Below are positions 18,798 to 26,902 of a stretch of DNA of 64,000 bases, piece by piece; within the stretch, counting starts at the first letter, position 1, and each line of letters opens with the position of its first letter. Both the position numbers and the translations under genes were made by a program. The stretch comes from Pseudomonadota bacterium (GTDB lineage: Bacteria > Myxococcota > Myxococcia > Myxococcales > Myxococcaceae): positions 1-64,000 of the forward strand of contig JAFAAN010000087.1 of NCBI GenBank assembly GCA_023426545.1, in the 5' to 3' direction. The notes under the pieces are model-generated. The model made no database searches. It was given only the letters and a program-made list of their open reading frames with translations, and was not told where the DNA came from.

Positions 18798-20237
18798 TCA
18801 CAGCAGGTCGTCTTCCGGCTCGCCGGGTTCCGCCGTGCCTGCATTCTTCTGGTCGGGCGTTCCAGCCGCGGGCCCTGGCGCCGCCGGAGCATTGCCAGTG
18901 GCGGGCGTGGCCTGCGGCGCGGTGGCGTTGCCACCAGCGGGCGCCGCCGTGGCGCCGGGCGTTGCATTCCCGGCGGCCGCCTTCTCCGCGGCCTGCATCT
19001 GGGCCTGCTGCTGCTTCTGCAGCTCCTCCATCTGCTTCGCCTGCTCCTCGGCGAACTTGGCCTCGCGCTTGGCGTTGACGATGACCTCCACCTCGCGCAG
19101 CAGGGCGAACACGGGGGCCTCGGCGGGCAGCGCCACGTCGCCGCCGGCCATGGCGATGTACTTGCGGTACAGCTCCGAGGCGCGCTCGGGCGCGTCCTTC
19201 ACCTTGTGGAGGATGATGGCGCGGTTGAGGTTCACCGCGGCCAGCTCGGGGTCGAGCTTCTCCGCCTCGTCGTACTCCTGCATGGCCTTGTCGTACTGGC
19301 CCATGCCCTTGTAGGCGATGCCCAGGTTCAGGTGCGCGGCGGCGTTCTTCCCGTCCGCCTGGAGGATGCGGCGCAGGTGCTGCTCGGCGGTGGGGAAGTT
19401 CTCCGCCTGCATCGCGAGCTGGGCCAGCTCCACATGGGACGGCACGTAGTCCTCGCGGACCTCCAGCGCCTTCTTGAAGGACAGGCGCGCCTCGTCGACG
19501 TCGCCTTCCTGGAGGAGGATGAGGCCCACCGCGTGGTGGAGCTCCGGATCCGCCGCGTCCAGCTTCACGCCCCGCAGCGCCACCAGCTTCGCCATGGCCA
19601 GCTGCTTGCGGTCCAGGTAGCTGCGAATCATCACCTTGAGCGCGGTGGTGGACTGCGGGTCGCGCATCAGCGCGGCACGCGACAGGTCCATGGCCTTGGC
19701 GTGGTCACCCTGCTGACGGTAGATCTCCGCCAGCCGCGCGCGAGACTGCGCGTCATCCGGGTAGCGCTGGAGCACCTCCTGGTACAGCGCCACCGCGCCG
19801 GCGACGTTGCCCGCGTTCTGCTCCATCACCGCGAGGTTCTCCGACGCCTGCCGCAGCGAGGGCTTCTTGGTGAGCGCCGTCTTGTAGTGATTGCGCGCCT
19901 CGGTGAGCTTGCCCTGGCGCTCGGCCAGCACGCCCAGGTTGTAGTCGGCCTCCGCCAGGTTGGCGTCCGCCTCCAGCGCGGACTGGAACTTCCGCTCCAG
20001 CGACGGGTAGTCGATGGCCTTGGCCTTCTTCTGCGTGTCGAACGCCTTCAGGGCGTCCTCGAAGCGGGCCTTGGCCGTGTTGGAGATGGGCGCGGCCGAC
20101 TCCGCCTTGCCGGCGTTCGGGTCCGCCGTCTTGGCCCCGCCGGGGCCGCTGGCCTTGGAGGAAGAGCAGCCGGCGGCGGCGAGTGAGACAGCCGCCAGCA
20201 AGGGAAACAGGCGCATGGTGCGAATCGTCCGGTGCAT
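18798..20237 (-). CDS. gltE: GltE/AglT TPR lipoprotein of the gliding complex
   Basis: 479 residues. The N-terminus carries a lipoprotein signal with Cys24 (SLAAAGC). About nine TPR-like repeats run from residue 60 to 360 (DYNLGVLAERQGKL, AHLNLGIAYKGMGQYDKA). The tail is a Gln-rich coiled segment followed by Ala/Pro/Gly-rich sequence. GltE is a periplasmic or outer-membrane-anchored TPR scaffold of the gliding machinery. Its ATG overlaps the gltD stop (TAATG), so the two are probably translationally coupled; a second in-frame ATG at 20216 is also possible. Confidence 0.9.
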   Translation of the reverse strand: MHRTIRTMRLFPLLAAVSLAAAGCSSSKASGPGGAKTADPNAGKAESAAPISNTAKARFEDALKAFDTQKKAKAIDYPSLERKFQSALEADANLAEADYNLGVLAERQGKLTEARNHYKTALTKKPSLRQASENLAVMEQNAGNVAGAVALYQEVLQRYPDDAQSRARLAEIYRQQGDHAKAMDLSRAALMRDPQSTTALKVMIRSYLDRKQLAMAKLVALRGVKLDAADPELHHAVGLILLQEGDVDEARLSFKKALEVREDYVPSHVELAQLAMQAENFPTAEQHLRRILQADGKNAAAHLNLGIAYKGMGQYDKAMQEYDEAEKLDPELAAVNLNRAIILHKVKDAPERASELYRKYIAMAGGDVALPAEAPVFALLREVEVIVNAKREAKFAEEQAKQMEELQKQQQAQMQAAEKAAAGNATPGATAAPAGGNATAPQATPATGNAPAAPGPAAGTPDQKNAGTAEPGEPEDDLL

Positions 20238-23200
20238 TAGAGGAAGTCCTCCGGCTCCTCGTCATTCCCGCCCTGCTTCGCGGGGGTGGCGCCGTTGGGG
20301 GCGGCCGCCGGGCGGGCGTCCACCTGGGTCTCGGTCTGCGAGCGCAGCTGCGCGGTGAGGTCCGTGAGGTCCTCCTGCAGCGTCTCGGCCCTCGCCTGCT
20401 GCGCGTCCGCCGCCTTGGGCGCCGGCGGCGGCACGTCCTGGATGGAGGCCAGCAGGTCGCCGCCGATGAGCTGCACGCCGCTCTTGAGCGCCACCTTCTC
20501 CTCGGGCATGTCCGGGTAGCGGTCAGGCTGGTACTGCGTGCGCAGCATCTTCAGGCTCTCCGCGGCGCAGTCGTTGTACACGTCCAGCTCGCGGCTCTTG
20601 GCCACCGTGGCGGAGAACGCCTCGGTCGCCTTGTCCTTGAGCGGCTGCGCCTGGTTGGCGAACTCGTCGCGCAGCGCCTGCTCCGACTCCTCGTCCAGGC
20701 CCCGCGGCATGGGGGCATTGGCGACGCGGTCGGCGAAGTGGTCATACGCCAGGCCGATGCGGTGCAGCGCGCAGATGGCGGGCTCGGGCGCGCCCAGCGT
20801 CACCGTCTGCACGTACTTCTTCTCCACCACCTGGAGCGCGCGGCTCTTGTCCTGGATGCTCGCGCGGAAGCGGTCCGGCGACGGCGGAGCGCCCCAGTAC
20901 AGCTTCAGGCGCCGGTACTCGTTCCAGTCCGGCTCCACCGCCAGGAACTGGGCCTGCGCGGCGGTCGCGAGCGCCGGCTTCTCCAGCGAGCCCTGCACGC
21001 GGCGGGGCAGCTGGTCGAAGTGGTCGTAGATGCGCTTGTACATGCGCACCACGTCGCGCGACTTGCCCATCTTCTTGTACAGCTCGACGATGCGGCCTTC
21101 CGCGGCCAGGAACCTGCTGGGCGAGCGCATGTTGTCGCGCTCGTACTCCTCCAGCATCTTGATGGCCTTGAACGCCGCGCCGCTCTTGCCCGTCAGGTCG
21201 ATGATGGACAGGCGGATTTCGTCCGCGTCCTTCGCGCGCGGCCACAGCTCCAGGTAGTGCTCGCGGTTGCGCAGGGCGGCCTTCACCTGCCCCAGCCCCT
21301 CGCGGTAGGTGGCGGCGTTGAACAGCGCCACCTGCGCCTTGGACTCGTCCCACTTCTGCGCCGCCGCGGGCTTGTCGTCCGCGGGGGCCTTGCCCTTCTT
21401 CCTGGCGCTGCCACCCCGGGCCTTCGCGGGGCCCTTCTCCCCGAGGCTGCGCTCATAACCGCGCACGTAGGCCTCGTAGGTGGTGGCCGCGTCCTCGAAG
21501 TCGCCAATGGCCTCCAGCGCCTCCGCGTTGGCGTAGATGGAGTCCGGCACGTGCTTGGAGCGCGGGTACTCGGCGAACAGGCGCTTGCGCACCTCGATGG
21601 CCTTATCCAGGCGCTTCGCCTTGTAGTAGTCGACGGACGCGTTGTAGAGCGCCAGGTCGGCGATCTCCGTCTGCGGGAAGTCCTTCACGAAGGCGAGGTA
21701 CGCCTCGGCGGCCTTCTCGAACTCCTTCTTCTCCTCCAGCTGGCTGACGAGCTTGAAGGAGGACTGCTCGATGAGCTTGGCCAGGTCGTCACGGAACTTG
21801 CCCACCGCCAGTTTGTCGTTGGCGTAGAAGCGCCGCGCCCACTCGTTCACCTTCGCGTAGTCCTGGAGCAGGTGGTACGAGTCGAGGATGAGGTTGGCGG
21901 CGATCTCCGCCGCGCGCTCGCCGTTCTCGAACTTGTACTCGGGGTAGCCGAGCGCGATCTCGCTGAAGCGCAGCACCGCCTCGTCGAAGTGGTTGTGGCG
22001 GTAGTACAGGTTGGCCGCCTTGAAGGCGATCTCCACCCGCTTCTCACCCTTGGGCACGTACTTGAGGTAGCGCTCGCACGCGTCCAGCAGCGACTTCTTC
22101 AGCGGGGGGATGGTGGCCTTCTTGGTGATGTCCGAGCCCACCGCCTCGCTCTTGGCCTCGCCGCGCGCCTCGGCGGCCTTGACGACCTCGTCGTAGGCCA
22201 GCACCGCGTTGTACGCGGCGTTCGGCAGCCACTTGCCCGGCTTGCCCGGCTTCGGCTTGCCCTGGTCGTCCTTGGCCTCCAGCACCTTGGCGTCCTGGAG
22301 GACCACGAGCGTGTAGTTGGCGGCGGCCTTCTCGAAGTTCTGCAGGCTGTCGTTCAGGAGTTCGGCCCAGAAGAAGCGCAGGTCGTACGCCTTGGGGTTC
22401 TCCGGGAAGAGCGTGAGGTAGTCGCTGTACACGGCGTCCGCGTAGCGGAACGTCTCCTCGTTGCGCGTCTTCTTGCCCTCGTTGTGCCAGGTGACGGCGA
22501 GGTTGGACAGCGTGCGCTCGGAGAGCTCCTTCGCCTCCTCCAGCAGCCGCTTGTCCTTGTCCTCCTTGATGACGCCGGAGCCCTCGACCTCCTTCATGAT
22601 CTTCACGAGCCGGCGCACCTGGACCACGGTGCGCTCCTTGTTGCCCATGCGGAGGATGCAGTCGACGATGCGGCCCTGGAAGCCGGGCGCCTCGGGCGAC
22701 AGCGGCTTCTCCTTGATGAGGGCGTTGTAGGTGATGGCCGCCTCGCGGTCCTTGCCATCGCCGTAGTACAGGTTGGCCAGCTGCTTCATCATCGTGAAGC
22801 GGTCGTCCGGATTGGTGGCCACCTTCCCGAACTCGGCGCGCGCCTGGGCCACGTCACCCTGGTGCGCGTACGCGCGGACGAAGTCGGTGCGCGCCTCGCG
22901 AATCAGCGAGCTGCGGCCGCTCTTGCCGCCGTCCTTCTCCACCGCGTTGGCGCCGGCCAGCTCGCCGTAGAGCACCACCGTCTTGAACTTGTCCTTCGCC
23001 GCCTCGAAGTCCCCCATGTTGTAGTGGCACCAGCCCTGCTTGTAGAGGGCGAAGGCGTACACCTGACTCTCGGGGAACTCGGCCGCCTTCTTGTACGCCG
23101 CCAGCGCCTTCTCCAACTCCGGGCGCTTCCCCTTGGAGTTGTTGAAGTAGTACTCGCCGAAGGCCAGGTAGGCGTCGGGGATGAACTTCGACTGCGGGTG

Positions 23201-23812
23201 CTTCTCCACCAGGCGCTTGAAGGCCACCAGCGCCTTGCGGTCCTGGCCGTCCTCCATGAGGTACTGGCCGAGGAAGAAGAGCACCTCGTCGGTGCGCTCG
23301 AAGCTCGGGTACTCCTGGACGATCTTCGTGTACTGCTCGACGGCGAGCTTGCCGTACTCCTTCTGCTTGGCGAGCAATCCCGCCTTCTCCGCCTTGGCCC
23401 GCTGCTGGCCCGCGGCGTCGTTGCGGTTCATCGCCTGCAGGAGGTCGTCGTCCTTCCGGTTGGCTTCGAAGAAGTAGAACTTCGACTCCTCCCAGTAGAA
23501 CTCGCCGAGCCGGAACAGGAGGCTGGGGGCCTCCTTCGGATCCGGCGACAGGGAGATGATCTTCTTCAGCGACTGGATCTGCTCACGCCGCTTGGAGGCC
23601 ACCTGCAGCTCCACGCCCAGCCGGAACTGGTCGTACTGGATCGTGGGAGCGACCTCCTCCTTCTTCTTTTCACGGGTGATGTCGCCAGCCAGGGACTTGT
23701 CCACCGAGGTGGCGGACTTCCGGCCGAGATCGGCATCGCGCGGGGCTTTCTTCTCCTGGGCGGTGGCGGCCGTGGCCAGGAGCACGAGGCAGACGAGAAG
23801 CGAACGGCGCAT
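20237..23812 (-). CDS. gltD: GltD/AgmU periplasmic TPR gliding protein
   Basis: 1191 residues. A signal peptide (about 1-18, SLLVCLVLLATAATAQ) is followed by many TPR-type units over most of the length (GEFYWEESKFYFFEAN, GWCHYNMGDFEAAKDKF and others). A Lys/Ala/Gly-rich low-complexity insert lies near residues 795-830. It is the first gene of the glt operon and matches AgmU/GltD, a TPR protein needed for focal adhesion assembly. I start it at ATG 23812, which has AGGAAG seven bases upstream and begins the signal peptide; the frame is open 95 codons further up but crosses the promoter. It ends in a TAATG overlap with gltE. Confidence 0.9.
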   Translation of the reverse strand: MRRSLLVCLVLLATAATAQEKKAPRDADLGRKSATSVDKSLAGDITREKKKEEVAPTIQYDQFRLGVELQVASKRREQIQSLKKIISLSPDPKEAPSLLFRLGEFYWEESKFYFFEANRKDDDLLQAMNRNDAAGQQRAKAEKAGLLAKQKEYGKLAVEQYTKIVQEYPSFERTDEVLFFLGQYLMEDGQDRKALVAFKRLVEKHPQSKFIPDAYLAFGEYYFNNSKGKRPELEKALAAYKKAAEFPESQVYAFALYKQGWCHYNMGDFEAAKDKFKTVVLYGELAGANAVEKDGGKSGRSSLIREARTDFVRAYAHQGDVAQARAEFGKVATNPDDRFTMMKQLANLYYGDGKDREAAITYNALIKEKPLSPEAPGFQGRIVDCILRMGNKERTVVQVRRLVKIMKEVEGSGVIKEDKDKRLLEEAKELSERTLSNLAVTWHNEGKKTRNEETFRYADAVYSDYLTLFPENPKAYDLRFFWAELLNDSLQNFEKAAANYTLVVLQDAKVLEAKDDQGKPKPGKPGKWLPNAAYNAVLAYDEVVKAAEARGEAKSEAVGSDITKKATIPPLKKSLLDACERYLKYVPKGEKRVEIAFKAANLYYRHNHFDEAVLRFSEIALGYPEYKFENGERAAEIAANLILDSYHLLQDYAKVNEWARRFYANDKLAVGKFRDDLAKLIEQSSFKLVSQLEEKKEFEKAAEAYLAFVKDFPQTEIADLALYNASVDYYKAKRLDKAIEVRKRLFAEYPRSKHVPDSIYANAEALEAIGDFEDAATTYEAYVRGYERSLGEKGPAKARGGSARKKGKAPADDKPAAAQKWDESKAQVALFNAATYREGLGQVKAALRNREHYLELWPRAKDADEIRLSIIDLTGKSGAAFKAIKMLEEYERDNMRSPSRFLAAEGRIVELYKKMGKSRDVVRMYKRIYDHFDQLPRRVQGSLEKPALATAAQAQFLAVEPDWNEYRRLKLYWGAPPSPDRFRASIQDKSRALQVVEKKYVQTVTLGAPEPAICALHRIGLAYDHFADRVANAPMPRGLDEESEQALRDEFANQAQPLKDKATEAFSATVAKSRELDVYNDCAAESLKMLRTQYQPDRYPDMPEEKVALKSGVQLIGGDLLASIQDVPPPAPKAADAQQARAETLQEDLTDLTAQLRSQTETQVDARPAAAPNGATPAKQGGNDEEPEDFL

Positions 23813-23870
23813 GGTCTTCCTAAGAGAGGGGCACCGGCGTCCCCGGGCGCTTGCCAAGTAGACAAGTGTC

Positions 23871-23890
23871 CGGGAATCTTCGGGAATTTC
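23871..23890. repeat. Tandem 10-base repeat in the gltD leader
   Basis: Two head-to-tail copies, CGGGAATCTT and CGGGAATTTC, lie in the predicted 5' leader of gltD. Ten-base spacing puts both on one face of the helix, as protein binding sites often are. Confidence 0.4.
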
Positions 23891-23905
23891 CATTCGGGGA
23901 CCCTC

Positions 23906-23935
23906 ACTATGCGCGGTTTCCGCGCGACGGGTCAA
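23906..23935 (-). promoter_or_regulatory. Putative gltD operon promoter with palindromic spacer
   Basis: The minus strand reads TTGACC (23935-23930), an 18-base spacer, then CATAGT (23911-23906). The spacer holds the perfect inverted repeat GCGCGG-TTT-CCGCGC (23911-23925). The predicted start is near 23899, leaving a leader of about 87 bases. Confidence 0.5.
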
Positions 23936-24015
23936 CACTGACTGGCCGCCTGCTCTCCAAGGGAAGCGCCGGCTCGAAATCTTCCAGATCCGCTGTGAAA
24001 AACGGCGCTCTGGAG

Positions 24016-24043
24016 TTGCCATGTCGGACCTGCCAGGTATGGG
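24016..24043 (+). promoter_or_regulatory. Weak promoter candidate for the helicase-loader-like pair
   Basis: TTGCCA (24016-24021), 16 bases, then TATGGG (24038-24043). The palindrome GACCGGTC (24049-24056) sits at the expected start site. If real, the next gene must start at 24096 rather than 24021. Confidence 0.3.
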
Positions 24044-24095
24044 GGAGCGACCGGTCGGTTGTCCGGTCTCCCCGCACTGGAGTACGCGTCGGATC

Positions 24096-24752
24096 ATGAG
24101 TCTCCTCCCCGAAAGCGCCAGCTTCGAAGAGCTGGTCCAGGACTACTTCCTCGCCGTGCGTGGCGCGGGGCTGATGCTCTCCGCGCTGGACACCGAGCTT
24201 TTGACGACCTGGGCCCGCGAGGGCGTTCCCTTCGAGGTGGTGGCCCGCGGCATCACCCGCTCCGCGGAGAAGGCCCTCTGGGACACGCGCCCCGGTGAGC
24301 CGGTGCTCCGCTCGCTGCGGGCATGCCGCAGGCAGGTGGAGTCGGAGATCAAGAAGTACCGGGAGCTGGCGGCGGGCGCGGGTGAGGAACCCGCTTCCGC
24401 CCCCAAGCGCAAGCGGGCCCGCTCCTGGGAGGAGACGCGGCACGCGCGGCTGTGCACGGCGCTGGAGGACCTGGCGGGGCGGCACGAAGCGCTTGCGCAC
24501 CGTGTGCGCAACCTGCGCATCACCGTCCTGGCCCATGTCCCGGAAGAGCCGGCGGCCATGGACTCCCAGGAAGCGCTAGCGTTCCTGCTGCTGCTGCGCG
24601 CCCTGCCCTTCCTGGACCGGTGTGCCCTGTGGCGGGAGGCCCTGGCGGCTTCCGCGGAGCAACAGGTGATGTCCCCGCGCGCCCGGAAGGTGGCCCGGCG
24701 TTTCCGGGTGCTGGCGACGGTGCGGCGGCGGCTCGGCGTGAAGGAGATGTAG
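24096..24752 (+). CDS. Uncharacterised protein paired with a DnaC-like ATPase
   Basis: 218 residues, with no signal peptide or membrane segment. The first 75 residues are acidic/hydrophobic and helical (YFLAVRGAGLMLSALDTELL, then GVPFEVVARGI). A basic linker (PKRKRARSWEE, near 108-118) and a helical Arg-rich C-terminal half follow. I do not recognise a named domain; from memory, the N-terminal pattern is found beside DnaC-like genes in other delta-proteobacteria. It precedes the ATPase gene by 53 bases on the same strand, so a joint role in replication or DNA metabolism is an inference. The start at 24096 is chosen because a promoter-like sequence overlaps the other ATG at 24021; neither has a strong ribosome binding site. 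Confidence 0.7.
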   Translation: MSLLPESASFEELVQDYFLAVRGAGLMLSALDTELLTTWAREGVPFEVVARGITRSAEKALWDTRPGEPVLRSLRACRRQVESEIKKYRELAAGAGEEPASAPKRKRARSWEETRHARLCTALEDLAGRHEALAHRVRNLRITVLAHVPEEPAAMDSQEALAFLLLLRALPFLDRCALWREALAASAEQQVMSPRARKVARRFRVLATVRRRLGVKEM

Positions 24753-24805
24753 GCGGGGCGCCTGCTCGCCCGTTCAGGTGACTGACGACCGAGGGAGGCT
24801 CTGGT

Positions 24806-25768
24806 ATGGCAGTGCGTGAGATGGCTCCTAAGGTGAATGGCGAGGCGTGTGGTGTGTGCGGCGGGCGGACCTATGTCATCGAGCGTCGCGGTGACCAGGC
24901 CCATGCGCGCATCTGCGCGTGCTCCGTGCACTGCTCGGTGTGCGGCGGGCGCGGACACGTGCTCGTCGAGCGCGAGGCTGAGTTCAGCCAGAAGGTCGGC
25001 ATCCGCCGCTACGAAGTGATGGAGCCGTGCGCGTGCACGAAGCTGCGAAAGCGAATCGCGCGCTTCGATGCCCTGGGCCTCCCCGCCTCGGCGGCGCATG
25101 CCACCTTCGACAACTACCGCGCCTCCAAGGAGGAGCAGGACCGGGGCCGGAACGTGGCGATGCAGTTCGCGTTCCAGTACGTGCCGGGCAGCTCGTCCAA
25201 GGGCTTCATCCTGAGTGGCCCCGTCGGCACGGGGAAGACGCACCTGCTGGCGGCGACGCTCGCGCACCTGGCGCTGGAGCTGGGCGTGCGCGGACGCTAC
25301 GTCGAAATCTCCCTGCTCTACGCCACCATCCGGCGCGGCTTCCAGGAGGGCAAGAGCGGCGGGGAAATCATCGGGCCGCTGTCGGAAGTCGAGGTGCTCG
25401 CCATCGACGAGATGGGCAAGGGGCGCGGCAGTCCCTTCGAGATGGAGACCCTCGATGAGCTGATTGCCCGCCGCTACAACGCGGGACGCACCACGCTGTT
25501 CGCGACGAACTACTCGCTGGAGCCGGAGAAGCGGATGGCGCGAAGCGCGGCGCCCTCGGGCTACCGGACCACCGAGGACGCGCGCAGTGCCGCGCGAGAG
25601 ACGGAGCTCCTCCGGGAGCGCGTGGGCGAGCGCATCTACAGCCGGCTGTGCGAGCTGTGCACCTTCATCGAGTTCCCGAAGGACACGCCGGACCGGCGCC
25701 GCACCCGGCAGGAGATGGACGCGCCCATGCACCACGCGGCGGGCGGCACGCGCACGCTGGGGCGGTAG
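24806..25768 (+). CDS. DnaC/IstB-like AAA+ ATPase with zinc-ribbon N-terminus
   Basis: 320 residues. The N-terminal 80 residues carry eight cysteines (C15, C18, C38, C40, C43, C46, C75, C77), likely one or two zinc sites. The AAA+ domain follows, with Walker A GPVGTGKT (138-145), Walker B VLAIDEMGK (about 197-205) and sensor-1 TLFATNYS. DnaC-type proteins load the replicative helicase DnaB; IstB-type relatives serve transposition. No transposase is nearby, and the gene is paired with an uncharacterised cytoplasmic protein, so a chromosomal helicase-loader or DNA-repair role is more likely, but this is inference. The ATG at 24806 follows GGGAGG. A strong hairpin follows the stop. Confidence 0.85.
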   Translation: MAVREMAPKVNGEACGVCGGRTYVIERRGDQAHARICACSVHCSVCGGRGHVLVEREAEFSQKVGIRRYEVMEPCACTKLRKRIARFDALGLPASAAHATFDNYRASKEEQDRGRNVAMQFAFQYVPGSSSKGFILSGPVGTGKTHLLAATLAHLALELGVRGRYVEISLLYATIRRGFQEGKSGGEIIGPLSEVEVLAIDEMGKGRGSPFEMETLDELIARRYNAGRTTLFATNYSLEPEKRMARSAAPSGYRTTEDARSAARETELLRERVGERIYSRLCELCTFIEFPKDTPDRRRTRQEMDAPMHHAAGGTRTLGR

Positions 25769-25780
25769 GGCACGCGGCCC

Positions 25781-25814
25781 GCCTGCTCCGTCCGGCTCGA
25801 CGGACGGAGCAGGC
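25781..25814 (+). terminator. Perfect 14-bp hairpin after the DnaC-like gene
   Basis: GCCTGCTCCGTCCG (25781-25794) and its exact complement (25801-25814) flank a 6-base loop, 12 bases past the stop codon. No T-run follows, but the length and perfection make it a clear terminator candidate separating the ATPase from cutA. Confidence 0.65.
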
Positions 25815-25832
25815 CTCACACATCCTGTTCCC

Positions 25833-26159
25833 ATGACCGACACCATCATCGTCCTCGTCACCGCCCCCTCGGCCGACAAGGCCGCCGAGCTGGCCCGCGC
25901 TGTGGTGGAGGAGCAGCTCGCGGCCTGCGGGAACATCGTCCCGGGCCTGCGCTCCATCTACCGGTGGGAGGGACAGGTTCAGGACGAGCCCGAGGTCCTG
26001 CTCATCCTCAAGACGCGCGCTGCCCTCTTCGAGCCCCTGCGCTCGCGAATCGTCGCACTGCACCCCTACGACGTGCCGGAGGTGCTGCGCCTCGACGTCG
26101 CGGATGGCAATGCCCCCTACCTGGCCTGGATTCTGGGTAGCACGCGCGCCCCGGACTGA
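25833..26159 (+). CDS. cutA: CutA1 family divalent-ion tolerance protein
   Basis: 108 residues, the normal length for CutA1. Family landmarks are VLVTAPSADKAAELAR, VEEQLAACGNIVPG, SIYRWEGQVQDEPE, and the C-terminal HPYDVPEVLRL and YLAWI. CutA1 forms very stable ferredoxin-like trimers; it was linked to copper tolerance in E. coli, but its direct role is unclear. The ATG at 25833 is the only start consistent with the family N-terminus. Confidence 0.93.
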   Translation: MTDTIIVLVTAPSADKAAELARAVVEEQLAACGNIVPGLRSIYRWEGQVQDEPEVLLILKTRAALFEPLRSRIVALHPYDVPEVLRLDVADGNAPYLAWILGSTRAPD

Positions 26160-26407
26160 CGCCGCGGCCCCTGCCCCTCCGGGCGATGGAGCCGGGTCCC
26201 AAGGAGGGCGGGCGGGCGAGTGGCCCCCAAGTCCCCGTGAGGCCCATTTCCCGAGGGGAGACGTGTCGGCGGGACCGGGCACCGGAGTCGACGGTCCCCG
26301 CCAGGCCGCTTGCTTCACGGGGGCACGGGCGCGGACATCGGCCAGAATAGGGCGCAAAGGCAGGAACATTCCCGGCTCGCCCCGTCCCTCCCCAGGAGCC
26401 GCCCCCC

Positions 26408-26902
26408 ATGTCCAGACTGCGCAGCCTGTGCCTCCTCGGACTCGTGTCCGTGGGCGACGTCGCCTGCTCCAGCAGCTCGCAGGAACCCGCGCCCACCTCT
26501 GGTGAAAGCCTGGGGCACGGCACCGGCGGCCCCTCCTCCCACGTGGCGGTGCGCAACAACCTGTTCGCCACGCGCAACGCGGTCAGCATGGGCATGACGG
26601 CGCCGGGCCTGCGCATGGCGTCCAACCTCTACCTGGCGGGCGCCGCCTTCAACACGGGCCTCTTCGTGGCGCCCCAGAGCGACTGGGCGCGCGGCACGCT
26701 CGCCACCTGGATGGCGCACGGGGTGGAGCTGGGCTCGGGAGAGAGCGGCGAGCCCCTGGTGGACCTGGACACGCTGATGCCCGGTGAGGCCGCGGTCGAC
26801 CGGGGCATGGACCTGGGGCTGCCCTACTGCGGCGCCGCTCCGGACATCGGCGCGGTGGAGTCGGACTGCCCCGAGGCCACCACCGCGGCGCTCACGGAGT
26901 GA
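26408..26902 (+). pseudogene. Shrunken beta-helix-type lipoprotein remnant
   Basis: 164 codons, open throughout. The first 30 residues look like a lipoprotein signal (LGLVSVGDVAC, then Ser-rich). The rest resembles only the C-terminal end of secreted right-handed beta-helix proteins: VAVRNNLFATRN, then MASNLYLAG, and an ending of the GLPYCGAAPDIGAVE kind, in which the protein normally closes with a D-I-G-A-x-E motif. Several hundred residues of helix expected between the two are missing, so I read it as an in-frame internal deletion. It overlaps the convergent gene by 11 bases. A short functional lipoprotein is the alternative. Confidence 0.55.

Noticed and set aside
20183..23941. A plus-strand open frame of 1252 codons opposite gltD
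   Set aside because: Same antisense effect over a long TPR gene; no recognisable protein features and it runs through the gltD promoter.
24806..25768. DnaC-like gene as an IS21-type istB
   Set aside because: No istA transposase, terminal inverted repeats or target duplication is seen around it.
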